64,000 nucleotides of DNA from positions 34,774,551-34,838,550 of the forward strand of contig OX365945.1 of assembly GCA_947247005.1 (NCBI GenBank), given 5' to 3'. Source of the DNA: Spisula solida. Its lineage: Eukaryota > Mollusca > Bivalvia > Venerida > Mactridae. This document shows positions 25,529 through 38,508 of the stretch, in pieces (the first letter of the stretch is position 1; every line of letters starts with the position of its first letter). A model generated the notes under the pieces. That model was not told the DNA's origin. It saw only the letters and a list, made by a program, of their open reading frames with translations, and searched no databases. Position numbers and translations under genes: made by a program.

Positions 25529-26262
25529 GTAAGTAAGTAAGTAAGTAAGTAAGTAAAGTCTTTATTTTACGAGGCTAACATATTTACAATAATGCAATCT
25601 TCCATATGGGCCTCAACATATATACATAAATATATAAATAGGTACATTACAACAAATACAAGTTCACAAATATAAATAACAACATATTAATTACAAAGAA
25701 AATAATAGGACAGAACTATATTGAACACAGTATATGTTCATGAAAATAAACATTTTATCACTTACATTTGCAAATAGTAAATTGGTATAATTATATTCAA
25801 CTGAAAATATATTCACATGATGGGTCTGTTTGTTGCAATGCTTAACTACGGGTATTTCCATTTGATGTATGCATTTTGGAATTTATGTATTGAGTCTGAT
25901 GCTCGTACTGATTTTGGTATATCATTCCAGATTTTTGGTCCCGAGTAGGCAAGTGATTTTCTAGAAAGTTCAAATTTTGGTGATGGTACAAATAGTTCTT
26001 CATTTGTTACTGATCTAAGATTACATGAATGAATTTGGTTTAATTTGGTAAATTTTTGTTGCATGTATTTTGGAAACTGATTATCATTGAGTGATTTGTA
26101 CACAAGATTCAACTCTTTTATCAAATTTCATGAGGGAGTGTCAAAGTATTTTACATCAAGAATGATGCGTGCTGCCCGTTTTTGAATATTAATGATTTCG
26201 TCAATGGATTTTTTGTCTGTGTTAGCCCAAATTGAACAGCAATAATCTAGGTGTGGGAGGAT
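25529..26262 (-). pseudogene. 5'-truncated LINE inserted in the minisatellite
   Basis: On the minus strand the fragment opens with LPHLDYCCSIWAN, then NIQKRAARIILDVKYFDTPS, a stop, and NLIKELNLVYKSLN to SLAYSGPKIWNDIPKSVR. These are hallmark motifs of the thumb and C-terminal part of CR1/L2/jockey-like reverse transcriptases. The in-frame TGA at about 26,129 makes it defective. The 3' end has AATAAAG followed by a (TTAC)n tail at 25,529-25,556. Minisatellite units flank it on both sides, so it landed after the array expanded. It is a different lineage from the LINE at 17,615 (tail TTAC rather than ATT). Confidence 0.85.
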
Positions 26263-26790
26263 GTAAGGATGCAGGGAACAGTCATCTCAGGCACTCGGGG
26301 ACCAACTAGCGTTGGAGCTATTAATGTAGGCCCTATGGAAATAGTGTAGCGCACATAATGCACATAATGCAAGACTCATCAGTGTAGGGATTAGTCAATG
26401 GGCGACTCACGTGTATAAGGAATAGTTATCATAGACCCTACTTGGGACTCGCCAGTGTTTGAAACAGTCATTGTAAGTGCCCTAGGGACACACTAGTGTT
26501 GGGAACAGTCATGTTAAAGGACTCATAAGGAATAGTAACGACAAGCCCTATTGTGGAATCAACACTGCTTAGAGCTGCCATCCAATGCACAATGGATCAT
26601 TCAGAACTGTTGCTTACAACCATCCAATGCTATATACGGGACTCACCTGTATGGGAACAGCCATGAAACTGCTCCATGGGGTTCCATCAGTGTTGTTTCA
26701 GCCATGTTTGGTCCTATGTGATACTCACATACATTGTATGTACAAAATAGGCCCTATGGGTAATAGCCACCCTAGGTACTAGGGGTTACT
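26263..26790. repeat. 42-bp minisatellite, part beyond the LINE
   Basis: Degenerate units resume with 'gcagggaacagtcatctcag', 'gttggagctattaatgtagg', 'gggaacagtcatgttaaagg' and fade by about 26,790. Unit lengths are irregular here, consistent with the decayed edge of the array. Confidence 0.75.
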
Positions 26791-27289
26791 TACTTATGTC
26801 CCAAGCATACATACAAACACATACATATCATAAATATAATTATACCCTAAGCAATGCAGCAAGAAAACTATTTTACCCATAGAAAATAGGCTTTAAAATA
26901 AGAATACTGTGTGTGGAAATATCGTTATTTGGTTATTGCATATTTTGTCCTCGACCTTGACCCTTAATTTGTTAGTGTTGCAGGAACCAGTACACTATAC
27001 TTATCATGAATACTACATATACCGTCATATAGAAACAATGGTATATATGTATATTTTATGTACAGCTAACAATAAGTCTGTCACATTACGACAACACCTT
27101 ATCTCAAGGAAAAAAGTTAAAAAAACAGATGCCCCGTATGGATAGTACTCAATAAGAAACAATTTGATTAAATAATGTTCATTTCATTTCTCAAAATTTA
27201 ACATACATGTAGTTAAGTTAGAAGTATGATCGCTTTTAAGAACATAAACTTACAACAGCTGCAAGAAAAGTGTATGTACAGCATATTTA

Positions 27290-28040
27290 TATTAAGACCA
27301 AAATGTGAGGAAGTTACAAATGTTCAGGTAGTGTTTTGTAGTTTGACCTTTAAATGACAATGACCTTGACCTTGAAGTAACCTAAGTTTTATTTCAATTT
27401 GAAGTACCATATTAAATTAATTATATTTATACAAACATTTAGTTATACCATTGATAATTCTAATGTCATAACTGATGATAATAATTATCATGATCAAAGC
27501 ACCAAGTTAAAAATGTCCTCTAGGACATCACATACTGGAACAAAACTGGCTCTTTTAAAAACCTTTCAATATTCTGAATTAAAAATATTACTTATAATAA
27601 TGACATATACACTTGCAAACTGTTTCTCACCTTAATAGCAACATAAAATATGAAATATATCTTATATCAAGGAAAGTGGAGAAGAAAGATCATTTTTCAT
27701 GTTTTTTTGGTATTTTGACCTTGAAATGACCTTGACCTTAAATTGGTCACTGTTGCCATCAAATTTGATGCACACTTCTTCATGAACACTTTCCATGCAA
27801 ATATTTGTTCTTATATCTATATATGACACTACCTCATTTGAAATTTGATTTTTAGTGCCTCATCGATGTATGGCGGCCATCTTGGACGCCATCTTGGATT
27901 TTACCCCTTTCCCCTCATCAAATTTTTGAGGACTTTTTTCTGAAGTCCGCCAATGTTTAAACTTGACATTGGTGGTGAATTTGTTTCTGTTGCAATTTGT
28001 TTTGGGTTCGGCCCATTTTAGGCCTATTTTGACTGGACTA
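27290..28040 (-). repeat. Right inverted arm of the foldback element
   Basis: Reverse complement of the left arm. It contains 'ggcggccatcttggacgcca' at about 27,870, TGACCTTGA at 27,361, 27,716 and 27,727, and ends TGACTGGACTA. Confidence 0.7.
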
Positions 28041-28450
28041 AATATGCGCTAAGACACCTCATGAAAGTTTCATCAACATGCCTGAAGATATTTAAGTCGT
28101 TGCACACTGAATAACTTTGCTCTATATCCCACGTAGGTGGAAAGTAAACCAAGGGCCATGATTATGTCAAAAATGGCGGAATGAACCCCGGCGATATGCG
28201 CTAGCACACCTCACAACTGAACTACTGTGAAAGATTGGAAAAAATACTTTAGAAATGTAGGTTGCACACAGAAGAGTTTATATGTAAAAATGAACAAAGG
28301 GACATCACTTCATCACATATGACCGAATCATTATATACTGGGGCACACCAAAGCAGTAATTCTGTTTCATCAATATCCCTTAAAATATGTAAAGAAGTTG
28401 CACACAGAAGAATCGGACGGACGGACGGACGGACGGAGTGATCACTATAG
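28041..28450 (+). repeat. Interspersed repeat ending in (GGAC)n
   Basis: Two related halves ('aagtcgttgcacactgaata' at 28,092 and 'aagaagttgcacacagaaga' at 28,391) are followed by a tract of five GGAC units at 28,415-28,436 and 'gagtgatcactatagtactt'. I know this end structure from a repeat common in bivalve genomes. It directly abuts the foldback element on one side and the start of copy B on the other. Confidence 0.55.
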
Positions 28451-29159
28451 TACTTATCAAGCAAGGATAATGACGATATTCATGCCTAAAATGTTCAATC
28501 AATCAACACCAGCTCTCTCTCTCTCATTCATCTATTCAGCGAATCTATAGAAATTTACGCAGTATTGTTCTTCCAGGAGCAGTGTGATTGATATGGCATT
28601 CTTATCATGAGGTCAAAACGGCTTTCTTTTGGGAGTTGTAAATTTGGAGACCACAAGAATTTGACCAGACTAATGGCGGTGGGCATTGTAATATGTTGCA
28701 AAGGCTATATTACCGGAATTGTCTAGTATTGGTAAATTTGGCTCTAGATTTCTGATTGGAATTTAGAAATAGTATCTTAGAAATGGTGATCGAGGTTAAA
28801 CAAATGTAGCTTTTTAGCAAATACATTTGACACTAGTCAGGCGTTTTAATCTATCTCAAATTGTTGTTACAACATAATTCGAATCAATCGTGAATCGCCT
28901 AGTCACATTAATGACCGAATATCTATAAGTCCTCCAAGCAGCACTGACAAACTAATTTAACCTACACGTAGTAGTACACGAATTATCAATGACCTAATTT
29001 GTCTGCCAAGTTCTGAATTGCATACTGATTTAGTACGTATCTAAGAAAATAATATATAATCAAAACCTAAGCGCGGCGTTGTGTCTACAATATTTCAAGG
29101 ACCGACGTATTTACTACACTGTAGCGTCTATTAAATTGTTACTTGGCAGTATCTATATA

Positions 29160-29389
29160 CAGGGTGTTAAAAATTTGTTCTCAAAATTTTAAGTCATATT
29201 TATTTCATCTGAGATATGTGCACAATGAACAATTTCATTTTCTTCCTATAATGACTTCATTCAATACCAGTGAGAATAGATTAATGATAGAACAATCTGG
29301 AATTTAACCTAAACATTTTACTTTGTTCTGGCGTCAGGAAAATAAACTACTAAAACATAAACTTGAAAACAAACATTAGTAACACCATG
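29160..29389. mobile_element. Tc1/mariner-type MITE, copy B
   Basis: Ortholog of 236-437. The left end CAGGGTGTTAAAAA is intact but the right end is mutated to TTAGTAACACCATG, exactly as in copy C. The TA flanks are kept. It holds about 28 more internal bases ('ctcaaaattttaagtcatat') than copy A. Confidence 0.8.
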
Positions 29390-32300
29390 TACTTTAAAGG
29401 CGATGAGGAGAGAGTGTTAAGCAAGCTGTACATTGTATTGTGGTGTACGCAAGATCTGCGATTGTGGGCTTGTGGTGATATACAATTATAGTGTTTTCCC
29501 ATCACATAAAATACTCTTGGTATAATAATTCAGGAACATAACTGCTGCATCACATATAATCTAAGTTTGTTTATGCCCTTGTGTTCACATTCCAAGCAAC
29601 AGAGGCATGAGCGTGCAGAACAGCAGTGAGTTGTCGGATGTGATTGCACTCGAACATTTATGGGATTAATTACGAGAAGTTAGACAGTGGAAACAGATAC
29701 ATAGCGAAATTCATCTGTTTAACGTAGGCAATTAGACCAAGCCCCCATTGATGGATGTTCCTTCATGGACCGGAAATGTATCATCAATTGCATAACTCGT
29801 GTGCATGTAATGAAAGCCTACGACGGTCGTTCCTGATATAACATCTATTTTAATTGCTGGTTGGTGAGTTTGATTGCCTGTTTCTGGTACAGAGCAAGTG
29901 TTGATTTACAACAGTTGTTGTCTGGAATGTTGTGAACTATAATATGTGCAACTTACTAGTATAGATATTACAGTTCGAGTTGGAAAGATTTGTATCGAGA
30001 ATAACTCTTAAATTGAATAACAGATCAACTTCAGCACCACTTCTAGAGTATGATAAAAACATGAAAGTTGGAAACACACTACCGAGGTGACGCTGGATAG
30101 AGCAGACTTTGATAAACGTGTATAAATTTTGAGATTTTGTCTTTTATGCTGACAATGCCGACATGGCATCTCGAGTACATCGGGAAAAGGAAAATAATTC
30201 AACGCATTTCAACTTTCATAAAACCGATCATCTAATAAATGCGCAATACAAAATTTATTCTCACGTTTGTCTACGCTTCTGCATGACCTCGAACATATCT
30301 CTAGCAAATTTATTTACATCACATTTAGAGGTGGTGCTGTAGTCTAGTGGACGTGCTATAATTTAGGTTGTACATGTACTTGGAATGAAGAGAACAATGC
30401 CATATGTGTAAGTACTGCATTAGATTGCATTCATGTATAACTATGTCTACTCTACAATGTCAGTCTTGTGGAGGTACTGAATACAGTGCTCTCAAAATTA
30501 AAAATGTTCATCACCACTTTGTTTATAAAGTTAATAATTTCATGATTTGGACTAACCACCCATTTCTGTTTTTCAGACTGTCGCGTTAACCTGACAATGA
30601 CATACAGTTCTGGTGGTACATTTATACACTGAATAATAATACGGTGTGTCGTTTGTAAGTTGCATATCATGATTGATGAAGTACGATCAATGCCCCTAGA
30701 TTTCGTCCATCATATCACCACAAAACAAACTCATCAAACACTCTGTGTTGATGATGTGATGTTTGTGACAGCAGATTGACATTTATATGACAAATAATTC
30801 AGAGCATGTATGGAAACGTAATGAGCGAACTTCATAGTATATGGTAGCAGTGGAAATGCTTCTAGGACAATGATGCGTTACTATTAGATTAGCTGAACAA
30901 TTAGAGTAATTAGTGTGTCTTGTCTTACGTGCACCTATATGCAAGTATTTGTGTTTGTTTTTAGTTGCTGACACGTAATACCACATTTCCATATAGTATT
31001 ATCTGGGTTGAAGAATTGGAATCAGGTTCAGAACGGCCCACTTCCCAGAACGGCCCACTAACAAAGAATGCCCAGTTAAAAATAAAGCTTAATATCAATT
31101 TGGTGTATTCTTACGGAATGAACTGAATAAAAATTAAGTATAGTTCGTTGTCAGCACATATTTAATATTATTTAAGCGTAACTGTCAACTCCGATTTTTG
31201 AAAATAGGCCGTTCAGGTACACCTCAAGTGTGTGCCGTTTTGGTACATTTATGTCTTGTAAGTGGGCCGTTTTGGCCCAATACCAAGAATCGTGTCTATT
31301 CGTTGCCCTTACGTATCTGCATTATACTGATCACAAATTGCCATATGAACGTTAAATCACTACTATAAGAGCTTAATTCTCTATTGAACCCTAATGTAAC
31401 AGGGTACTGTCGCATCAAAGCACTTACGTCTAAATTTTGTTAACCACTAATAAAGGAATAAGGGATCTGCAATATTAACAATGATTCAGTTAATGAACTT
31501 ATACAGACTTTATTGACCCTATTGCAAAAGGTATTAAATATTTCCAGTGGTTTGATAAAACAGTACCGATTCGTGCAAATGTAACCATAAACAATCGCCC
31601 ACATGAGCGTATTTTGCCACCCTTTAATAGTTTACATTAAAAAACTGTCAAGAGTTTTTCATATTAATTTATGGTTTAACAATATTCAGCAGCGTCAATT
31701 GTCATGAATCACAAAACCTTTCAAATGATTGTGAATAAAGTATGCACAAGTTTTATGTTTTTCGTTGTTTGACGATATCACCTCGTTGTTTTTTATTGAT
31801 AGGTACATGCAATGCTACTGTGGAGTTCAATATCAAATAAGATCAACGAACGTAGAACAAACCTTCTTGATATTGAGCTTTACTTTAAATATTGCGTGAT
31901 ATTCTATGCTGATACGCAAAACCCAAAGGTGGATACTCACACATGTTCTTTATATCCTCTGGGTTGAGTTACCATCTTCAATTACTAGGCGTGGGGTATT
32001 TGTGCATATACCTTATGTTTATAAACATTTTTGCATGCATAAGTACAAATTGAATAGTCCGGCCAGTCACTAGTTTATATAACATTGTGTACATAAACAT
32101 AGGAATTTCTCATATTAATGTCTTATTTTAATAGATATTATGTGTATTAGTTCATTTGTATGTAGCTTAGTATATATGTATAAGGTATTGGTTTTCACTG
32201 CCCTTTTCTCCAATTTAAAATGTTTAAAACAATGAAAATACAATGTGATAATATTGCAATGTTTGTATACAAGTGAAATATCGGAATAAACGGACTCTAG

Positions 32301-35074
32301 TATTAGGGATCAATGCTCTGTTTCTGTAACGAACCATCCCATTTGCATCAGTTATCCTTGTGCACTTTTGCGTGAAATTACTTCTTTGTAAAATAATACA
32401 ACATAGAACGACTGATTGGCAGAAAATGTAGAACACTTATTAAAAATGTAGTTTGGTTTTATTTCAAGATGTACATGTAATAAGCCTTGTATTGTTATAT
32501 TCATATTTTATTAAAGTTTACATGAATTTGACGGTCTTTTAAAAACATCACCGATCATTAGCAATTGGTGAAGATTGTTTTGGACGTAGTCGTTGTTTTA
32601 GCTTGCATACAATATGCATGTGGTTTGATGATGCAGAATACAATGTATTAATCACTATTTTTAACATTCACATCAATGATTGCTATAAAATAGTGTCATT
32701 AAAAGCCATTACATGGTACAAGTAAGGGTTTTTTATGTTGTTAATTTATTGTACAAATGGTTACTTTGTCACTGAACAAACGACTGTGTACCTTTAAGAC
32801 GTTATATTGCTGCTCTGTTCATCACTGAATTTTTATACCATATTTGATCTCCTGCATTGAGGAACTATGCTATCATCTATTGATACAATGGTGTTGTTGT
32901 TTTCTTTAAGCTTTCTTGTTACATGTCATATTGACCCTATTAAAATCGTTACATCATGATTAACATTGGTGCCCCGTATTTAATTGATATCTTTGTTGGA
33001 CTACCGATCGATACTTTATATAACATGTACATTGTCCTGTGATATTTGAAAATATACACAAGTATAGCATGTCTGTTAGAATTATGACACCATTAAACAG
33101 TATGACGTAAGAATTGTAAGAACAAATTTAATACCGTATTTATATACTCGTGTCCGTATTTAAATACACTTAATATAATTAAAGTGAAGCATTCCTATCT
33201 TTCATGTAATGTGACACGTGTCGTACCATTTACAAATCGGACAGGGAATGCAGCGTTCAATTGAAACTGTATAGGATGAAAGGAACAAAAAACCAGTGTA
33301 TAGATTGATGGCTTTGCAAGAAAGTGGACCAGGTCAAAAAGCTTTGTGTTCATCAATGGCATGTGTCAAAGTATCATTTAGTATCAAACAATTATTACTC
33401 ATTCGGAAGACTATTCACTGTAAGGATTGATTTTGTTGTAGTTTTCTTGATCTGAGAACGGCATTTGGATCAGCTAAACTTCTACGTTATTAGTTGACAA
33501 AACATAAATATAATGTCAATTTGAAACACATGGATCCTTGAAGTATTACCAACAAATAAATACACGTAGCCAATAAGACAGATTGTTAGCAAACAACAGC
33601 CTGGTTCACATGACCATTTAGTTATATATGAAGCTTAAAGTCAAAACCTCAAATAGTTTTAGAATTATGCTCTGGACAAAAAGTCATCTTAAAATTAAGG
33701 AAAGGGAGAAAATTTCAAAACTCGACAATAGAAAGTTATGGTTCTTGGTCACTGCACTTCTCTAAGTTGCCATCTTTTCATATATCATGTTTCCAATTAA
33801 TACTTTAAATAGTGTTCAAGTTATGTTCTGGGCTAAAATTAATGTAAAATTAAATATTGGGAGATAATCTCAAAGCTGGACTATATAGAGTTAGGGTTCT
33901 TGGTCACTGCACTTCTCCTATATGTCATGAATCTATATATCATGTTTAAAGTCAATGCCTCGAACAGTTTAAGAGTTATATTCTGGACAATTTATTTTTA
34001 AATTAAACAAGGGGAGATAATTTCAAAACTGGGTCATATATCCCTCACCAAAGATGGGGGCATAAAAATTAAACTTAGCTCTACTGTAAAACTAACATTG
34101 ACAAATAAGTCTTTATTTTAATCATTGCCAAGAAGACATCGTATTGCAATAAACTTAATGTTTTTAAAATTACACTTACTTTTCTAATTTGTTAGTTCTG
34201 ACAAGGACTGACAAATAAATGAGCCTTTAAAAATATATTTTATCTATGGAGATTCTAACAGATAGTCAGTACTGTAGACTTAATGTAACACATTATTTTC
34301 TGACAATGATTACCACGTACATTTTACATTACCTCGCGGTGATATAATTGAGATGGCAGGAAATTGCAAGGCTTAGTCTGTTTTCTCTTTATTCAATGTA
34401 GTTTCCATAAATAACGAAACGCCGATATACTATATAATCAGACACTGCATTATTAACATAATACTTATCTTACTAGCCGGGCAGTGAATACGAAATACAC
34501 GAAACCTTAACATAAAATATGAACCGATTGCATGGTAACGTTATTCAAACAGACTGAAATCATTTATTATAAGTATCTAATATTTTGTGCAACAAAAATA
34601 TTGTAAAGTAATGCTAAACCGATGTGACCGAATGCCATATATTTATAAAAGTCTTCTTCTTCAAGGAGAAAAAACCATAGTTAACCATACCTAATATCAC
34701 CTGTGTTTCTTAGGTAGGCAAATTACATGTACATTTAATCACTCACCGAACTCCACACTTTTACTTTTAGCCAATGATTTGACTATTAACTATGGTGCCC
34801 ATGTAGTACTGTTTAACACGAATCCTATATACAGTAGTTTAGCAGCATCGACATGGTTTTAATTAAGGTACCTTAGAAATAAACGTTATAGCAAACCCTT
34901 ATTTATGCAAATATCTTGAAAAGTTATGGACATTGCAAACGATTCAAATAATAAAGCTTCGAGGGGCGAACTTAATTAGCTTTAACTTTAATGGGTTCTG
35001 CAGTTAAAAAATAACGACCAAGTGGCGGTTGACACCAACTATAATTTGACTTTTTATGGGGTGTTAATGTCGTT

Positions 35075-35470
35075 TTAATTCTTGAGATTAGGCACATGAA
35101 ATGTGAATAACATCTTATGCGTTTCGGGTGAAATTATTATATTACATAACATATATTTCATAATAAATATTATTCAGTAAAATATCGATCACAGAAAGTT
35201 ACCGAATCTATATTAATAAATGAGCAATTCGTGTTCATCAGCTTTCCCTGCCATGGCTCTACACAAAAAAGTGTTCTATTTTGAATCAGTGTGGTTTACT
35301 GAATTAGCCAGGTACACTAGCTATATACGTTCCCGATTTAACATTAACACACCACCCAGGTAAAAAGTGTTAAGACACTAGTGGCTTTCGAAAAGTAATT
35401 CTGATATGGTAACAATGAAAGTTTGGCCCTTATATTTCCTTGATTTCGTCCTATACAGGCGCTTGTTACG
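35075..35470. other. About 395 bp present in copy B only
   Basis: Copy A runs from 'aatgtcgtt' straight to 'atgcattacatgtgtgagac' (about 6,715); copy B has an AT-rich block between these anchors. I see no inverted ends, coding potential or clear target duplication, so I cannot say whether B gained it or A lost it. Confidence 0.5.
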
Positions 35471-36469
35471 ATTACATGTGTGAGACATGTCTCAAACTAT
35501 TTGAAACATAATGTAATGTATTAAATACTGTTATGCACAAACACATCAAAACCCTACAGAAGCGACTGAAACGTCTAGCCACTAACACAAGAGACAGATA
35601 AGAATGTACAGTACCATCCGTACCCCCAACAAAGAGTATTTCAAGCCTGCTTATATACTGACCCCGACAGTTAATGACACATTGAATGGCCTTTTGAAAT
35701 AAACACATTGTCACAAAGGGAGATTATTGCAAATGGTAACTACGCCAAAGAGACTATGCTTACAAATCGCTGGCTTAGAATGGAAAGGTCGTAAGTGCGC
35801 TGTTTTAAGAAAACAAGAAACAACTGTCCGAAAACTACTCTTTACTTATGGCAAATCAAGCTTTTTCAACTTTTTTGTCGACATGACCTGATCAGATTAT
35901 CATGAAAATAGGTGCATAAGAAGCGCATTGCGATGCAGCCATGATTTCAAATATGTATGGGTCTTATGAGGTCATAAGTAGCACTAACGACGTTGTCATT
36001 CTAAGCCAGCGAAATACAGTGTACACATCTTCAACCCAGCGAGTGCTTAGCTTGAACGAAGACAAAGCTATATACAACTTAGTTCGTTTATTTATACAGA
36101 ATTTGGACCTGTTGTTTGTTAAGTTGAACATTCTGATTCTAGTGCTTGTTATTTAATGGCTGTTTCGACAACAATATGTACCACATTTCTGTATAACATC
36201 TCATCACATTGATATAAGTATTTCAGAAATATCAAACTGTCAATATTTTAATAAGGCAATTACAGTATCCGGGAGAGCTACAATTACATGTTCGTCTTTG
36301 AATTTTTTCTCGCGTGGTAATTAAAAAGTTAATTGAATTAGCAGAATCAATACAATGTATCATGGTCCGAATGTGATGTTTCCATGTGCCAGTCGTAATA
36401 TGGTTGCTGACTTCCTTTCCATAATTTGATGCTGGCGCTCTGACTAAAATAATTATGCCACACATCTTT

Positions 36470-36815
36470 GATAGTGGGGTATAGTGCTTTGCTCATGTAG
36501 GTCTGTCGGTCAATAGACCAAATGGTTTCTGTTCATAAATCATTTGATTCTCTTACTTAATATGAATGTTGGTCATTAACATTAGATGACCTCTTTGATT
36601 TATAGGTAAGTGGGTCAAGCTCAATGCGACCTTTAGCCAAATGGTTTACGATCCTCAAGATCGATGGAGTTTAGGATCTTCAAGCTAAGTAGAGATGTTC
36701 ATCACCATCAGTAGCTGACACCCTATTTATTTTAAGGTCAACATCGCAATTTTTTATTATTTGACTATTTGGTTGCCATGGGGGCATACCTGTTTTACAA
36801 ATATCTCTAGTTATG
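36470..36815 (+). repeat. Bivalve interspersed repeat, fuller copy in B
   Basis: Same repeat as 8,985-9,185 but with an additional block (about 36,530-36,690) carrying second, diverged copies of 'ccaaatggttt' and the 'agatgacctctttgattta' word, showing an internally tandem structure. Ends 'gggggcatacctgttttaca'. Confidence 0.6.
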
Positions 36816-37194
36816 GACTGATATTAGGGAATCGGTAACATCGTCAACGTTGTTTTGCTGCTGAGGCCTAGTGAAAATAAAAAAGGCGGGATGAATCCTT
36901 TTAAATGTTTTCTTGTTATATGTTAAAGTAAAACCGATATTATGTTAGACAGTGTTACCATTAATACCTCATACGATACAAGAGGAAATACTTCATCGTG
37001 TAAAGCCCGTTTGCTAGTACATTGTATTTCGTATGTTTGACGGGAACATCCGATCTTAAACACACTCGTGGATTACTAGTACCTACTTAATTCTTCTCTG
37101 CGATGTTCATCATGTTGCAATGTGATGAAGTATAGCTCTATTTGTATCGTCGTTTGTTTGACACATAATCATTTCATGTTCGCCTGAAGGACTA

Positions 37195-37505
37195 CAACTT
37201 TGAATTTGCGTGGTTGATCAGTTTCGCCAATTACTTGGCATGTTAAATTTGCCTATAGCTAATGAATGAAAAAGATAATTTAACAAAACGGACAGGAAAT
37301 GCATCGCTAAACAGGAACAGCTTATTTAGAAAGACACAAAAAATGAACAGTTTACAAATTGTTTGCTCTGCATGAAAGAGGACCCCGGTCAAAATTAGAA
37401 ATAATGAGATTTGATGACATTTGCATTTGCCAGGTTGATTAGTTTTGCCGATTACATGCCAAGTTATATTTGCATATAGCTAATGAATTAAGACACTACG
37501 TGATA
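37195..37505. repeat. Diverged tandem pair of about 230 bp in copy B
   Basis: 'ggttgatcagtttcgccaat' with 'cctatagctaatgaatga' near 37,210-37,268 recurs as 'ggttgattagttttgccgat' with 'catatagctaatgaatta' near 37,433-37,490. This block is not found at the equivalent place in copy A. Confidence 0.55.
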
Positions 37506-37879
37506 ATTAATAAAACAGTCACACTCATATAATGTAATTGATAGCTCTTTTACTTCCAAAAAACAGAGATGCGGATTTGAACAACCATCAAAAATCATTT
37601 AAATATGCAGCTTTTCTATATTTGTGGAAAAGGTAGTAATTGGGTGATACGTTGCTCAAATGTATATGTTCGCCTGATATTCAACACTCTTTAACTGAAT
37701 TAATATAGTGAGCATTCACAGATTCGTAACAATAATTAACTGTACCATAGGTACAATTTCATACACATTCTACAAACACATTTGTCAGACTTTAACGTAT
37801 CAAGAATCTATGTATAGTTTGCAGACTACTTTCTACAGTTTTGCAGACATAGCTGACAATCAATTTAGATGGCTAATTC

Positions 37880-38508
37880 TAACACGATCTGCGGATTAAT
37901 CCATTAAATATAGACCGGACCTAACAATGTATTATTACCCCCATAAAACATACCTATCAAATTGGCTGTTTTTATTTACGCCCAGTATCACGTGACATAT
38001 TTATGAATGAATGAACGTAAACTTATAGTAAATGTTCTACGAGTCACGATGACAAGGCGAGTTGCACGAGAATCCAGTGTTACAGCTATGGCGCATCTAT
38101 TTTTAGAAACTCCAATATACTCTAGAAACCAAGTTTTATTAAAGCTTCTGATAATCAATTCATTGATATTTTTTATTTTATTAAATAGATACCATATACT
38201 CGAGTTATTAAAATTGTTTCAATGTTTAAAATGTGGTATTTCCCTTCAGAAAATTACGAATGTCGTTTTCATTAACGAGGGAGGTAATAGTACCAGCTAG
38301 TAAACCACTCAATTTCAGCGTGGAATTATGTTCAATGTCAAATGGATGAAAATGGAATGCGCGGAGTTAAATAGTGCGGGATATTATCGTATTTAGAATC
38401 GAAATAAAAACTCTGTTCTTGTATATTGTCGGTGAATAAAACACGGGCACTCGAACTCCTGCCCGTGTTTTATTCACCGACAATAAACGCGAACAGATTT
38501 TTATTTCT
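37880..38508. mobile_element. Insert in copy B ending in a strong hairpin
   Basis: Copy A reads 'tagatggctaaatacgccac' (about 10,165-10,190); in copy B the same anchors are separated by about 625 bp. The insert includes a 97-codon frame (38,007-38,300) with no recognisable motif, and closes with the hairpin at 38,401-38,508. No clear inverted termini were found, and the 3' end lacks the CTRR expected of a Helitron, so the class is undetermined. Confidence 0.5.
38401..38508. repeat. Near-perfect palindrome with 26-bp perfect core arms
   Basis: Bases 38,424-38,449 are exactly complementary to 38,460-38,485 (arm starts TATTGTCGGTGAATAAAACA) around a 10-base loop. Outside it, 'gaaataaaaactctgttc' (38,401) pairs with 'gaacagatttttatttc' at 38,492-38,508 with one bulged base. 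The whole could fold into a stem of about 45 bp. It may be a very short foldback MITE or the 3' part of the 37,880 insert. Confidence 0.85.

Larger units (their letters stand above)
22145..28040. mobile_element. Large foldback-type element with minisatellite core
   Basis: The two ends are inverted relative to each other: TAGTCCAGTCA at 22,145 and TGACTGGACTA at 28,030-28,040. Inward on each side come, in mirror order, 'caaattgcaacagaaac', a 'ccaagatggcgtccaagatgg' block, paired TCAAGGTCA words and a 'ttattatcatcagtt' block. The arms are about 0.7 kb and about three-quarters identical by eye. Between them lie the 42-bp minisatellite, an inserted LINE and about 0.5 kb of AT-rich sequence (26,790-27,290) in which I recognise nothing. 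No transposase is seen. The element is absent from the B/C junction. An alternative is two separate insertions of one repeat in opposite orientation. Confidence 0.6.

Noticed and set aside
38007..38300. 97-codon frame in the B-specific insert
   Set aside because: AT-rich, no motif, no splice sites, absent from the other copies.
37880..38508. Helitron
   Set aside because: There is a 3' hairpin, but no 5' TC start and no CTRR end at the insert boundary.
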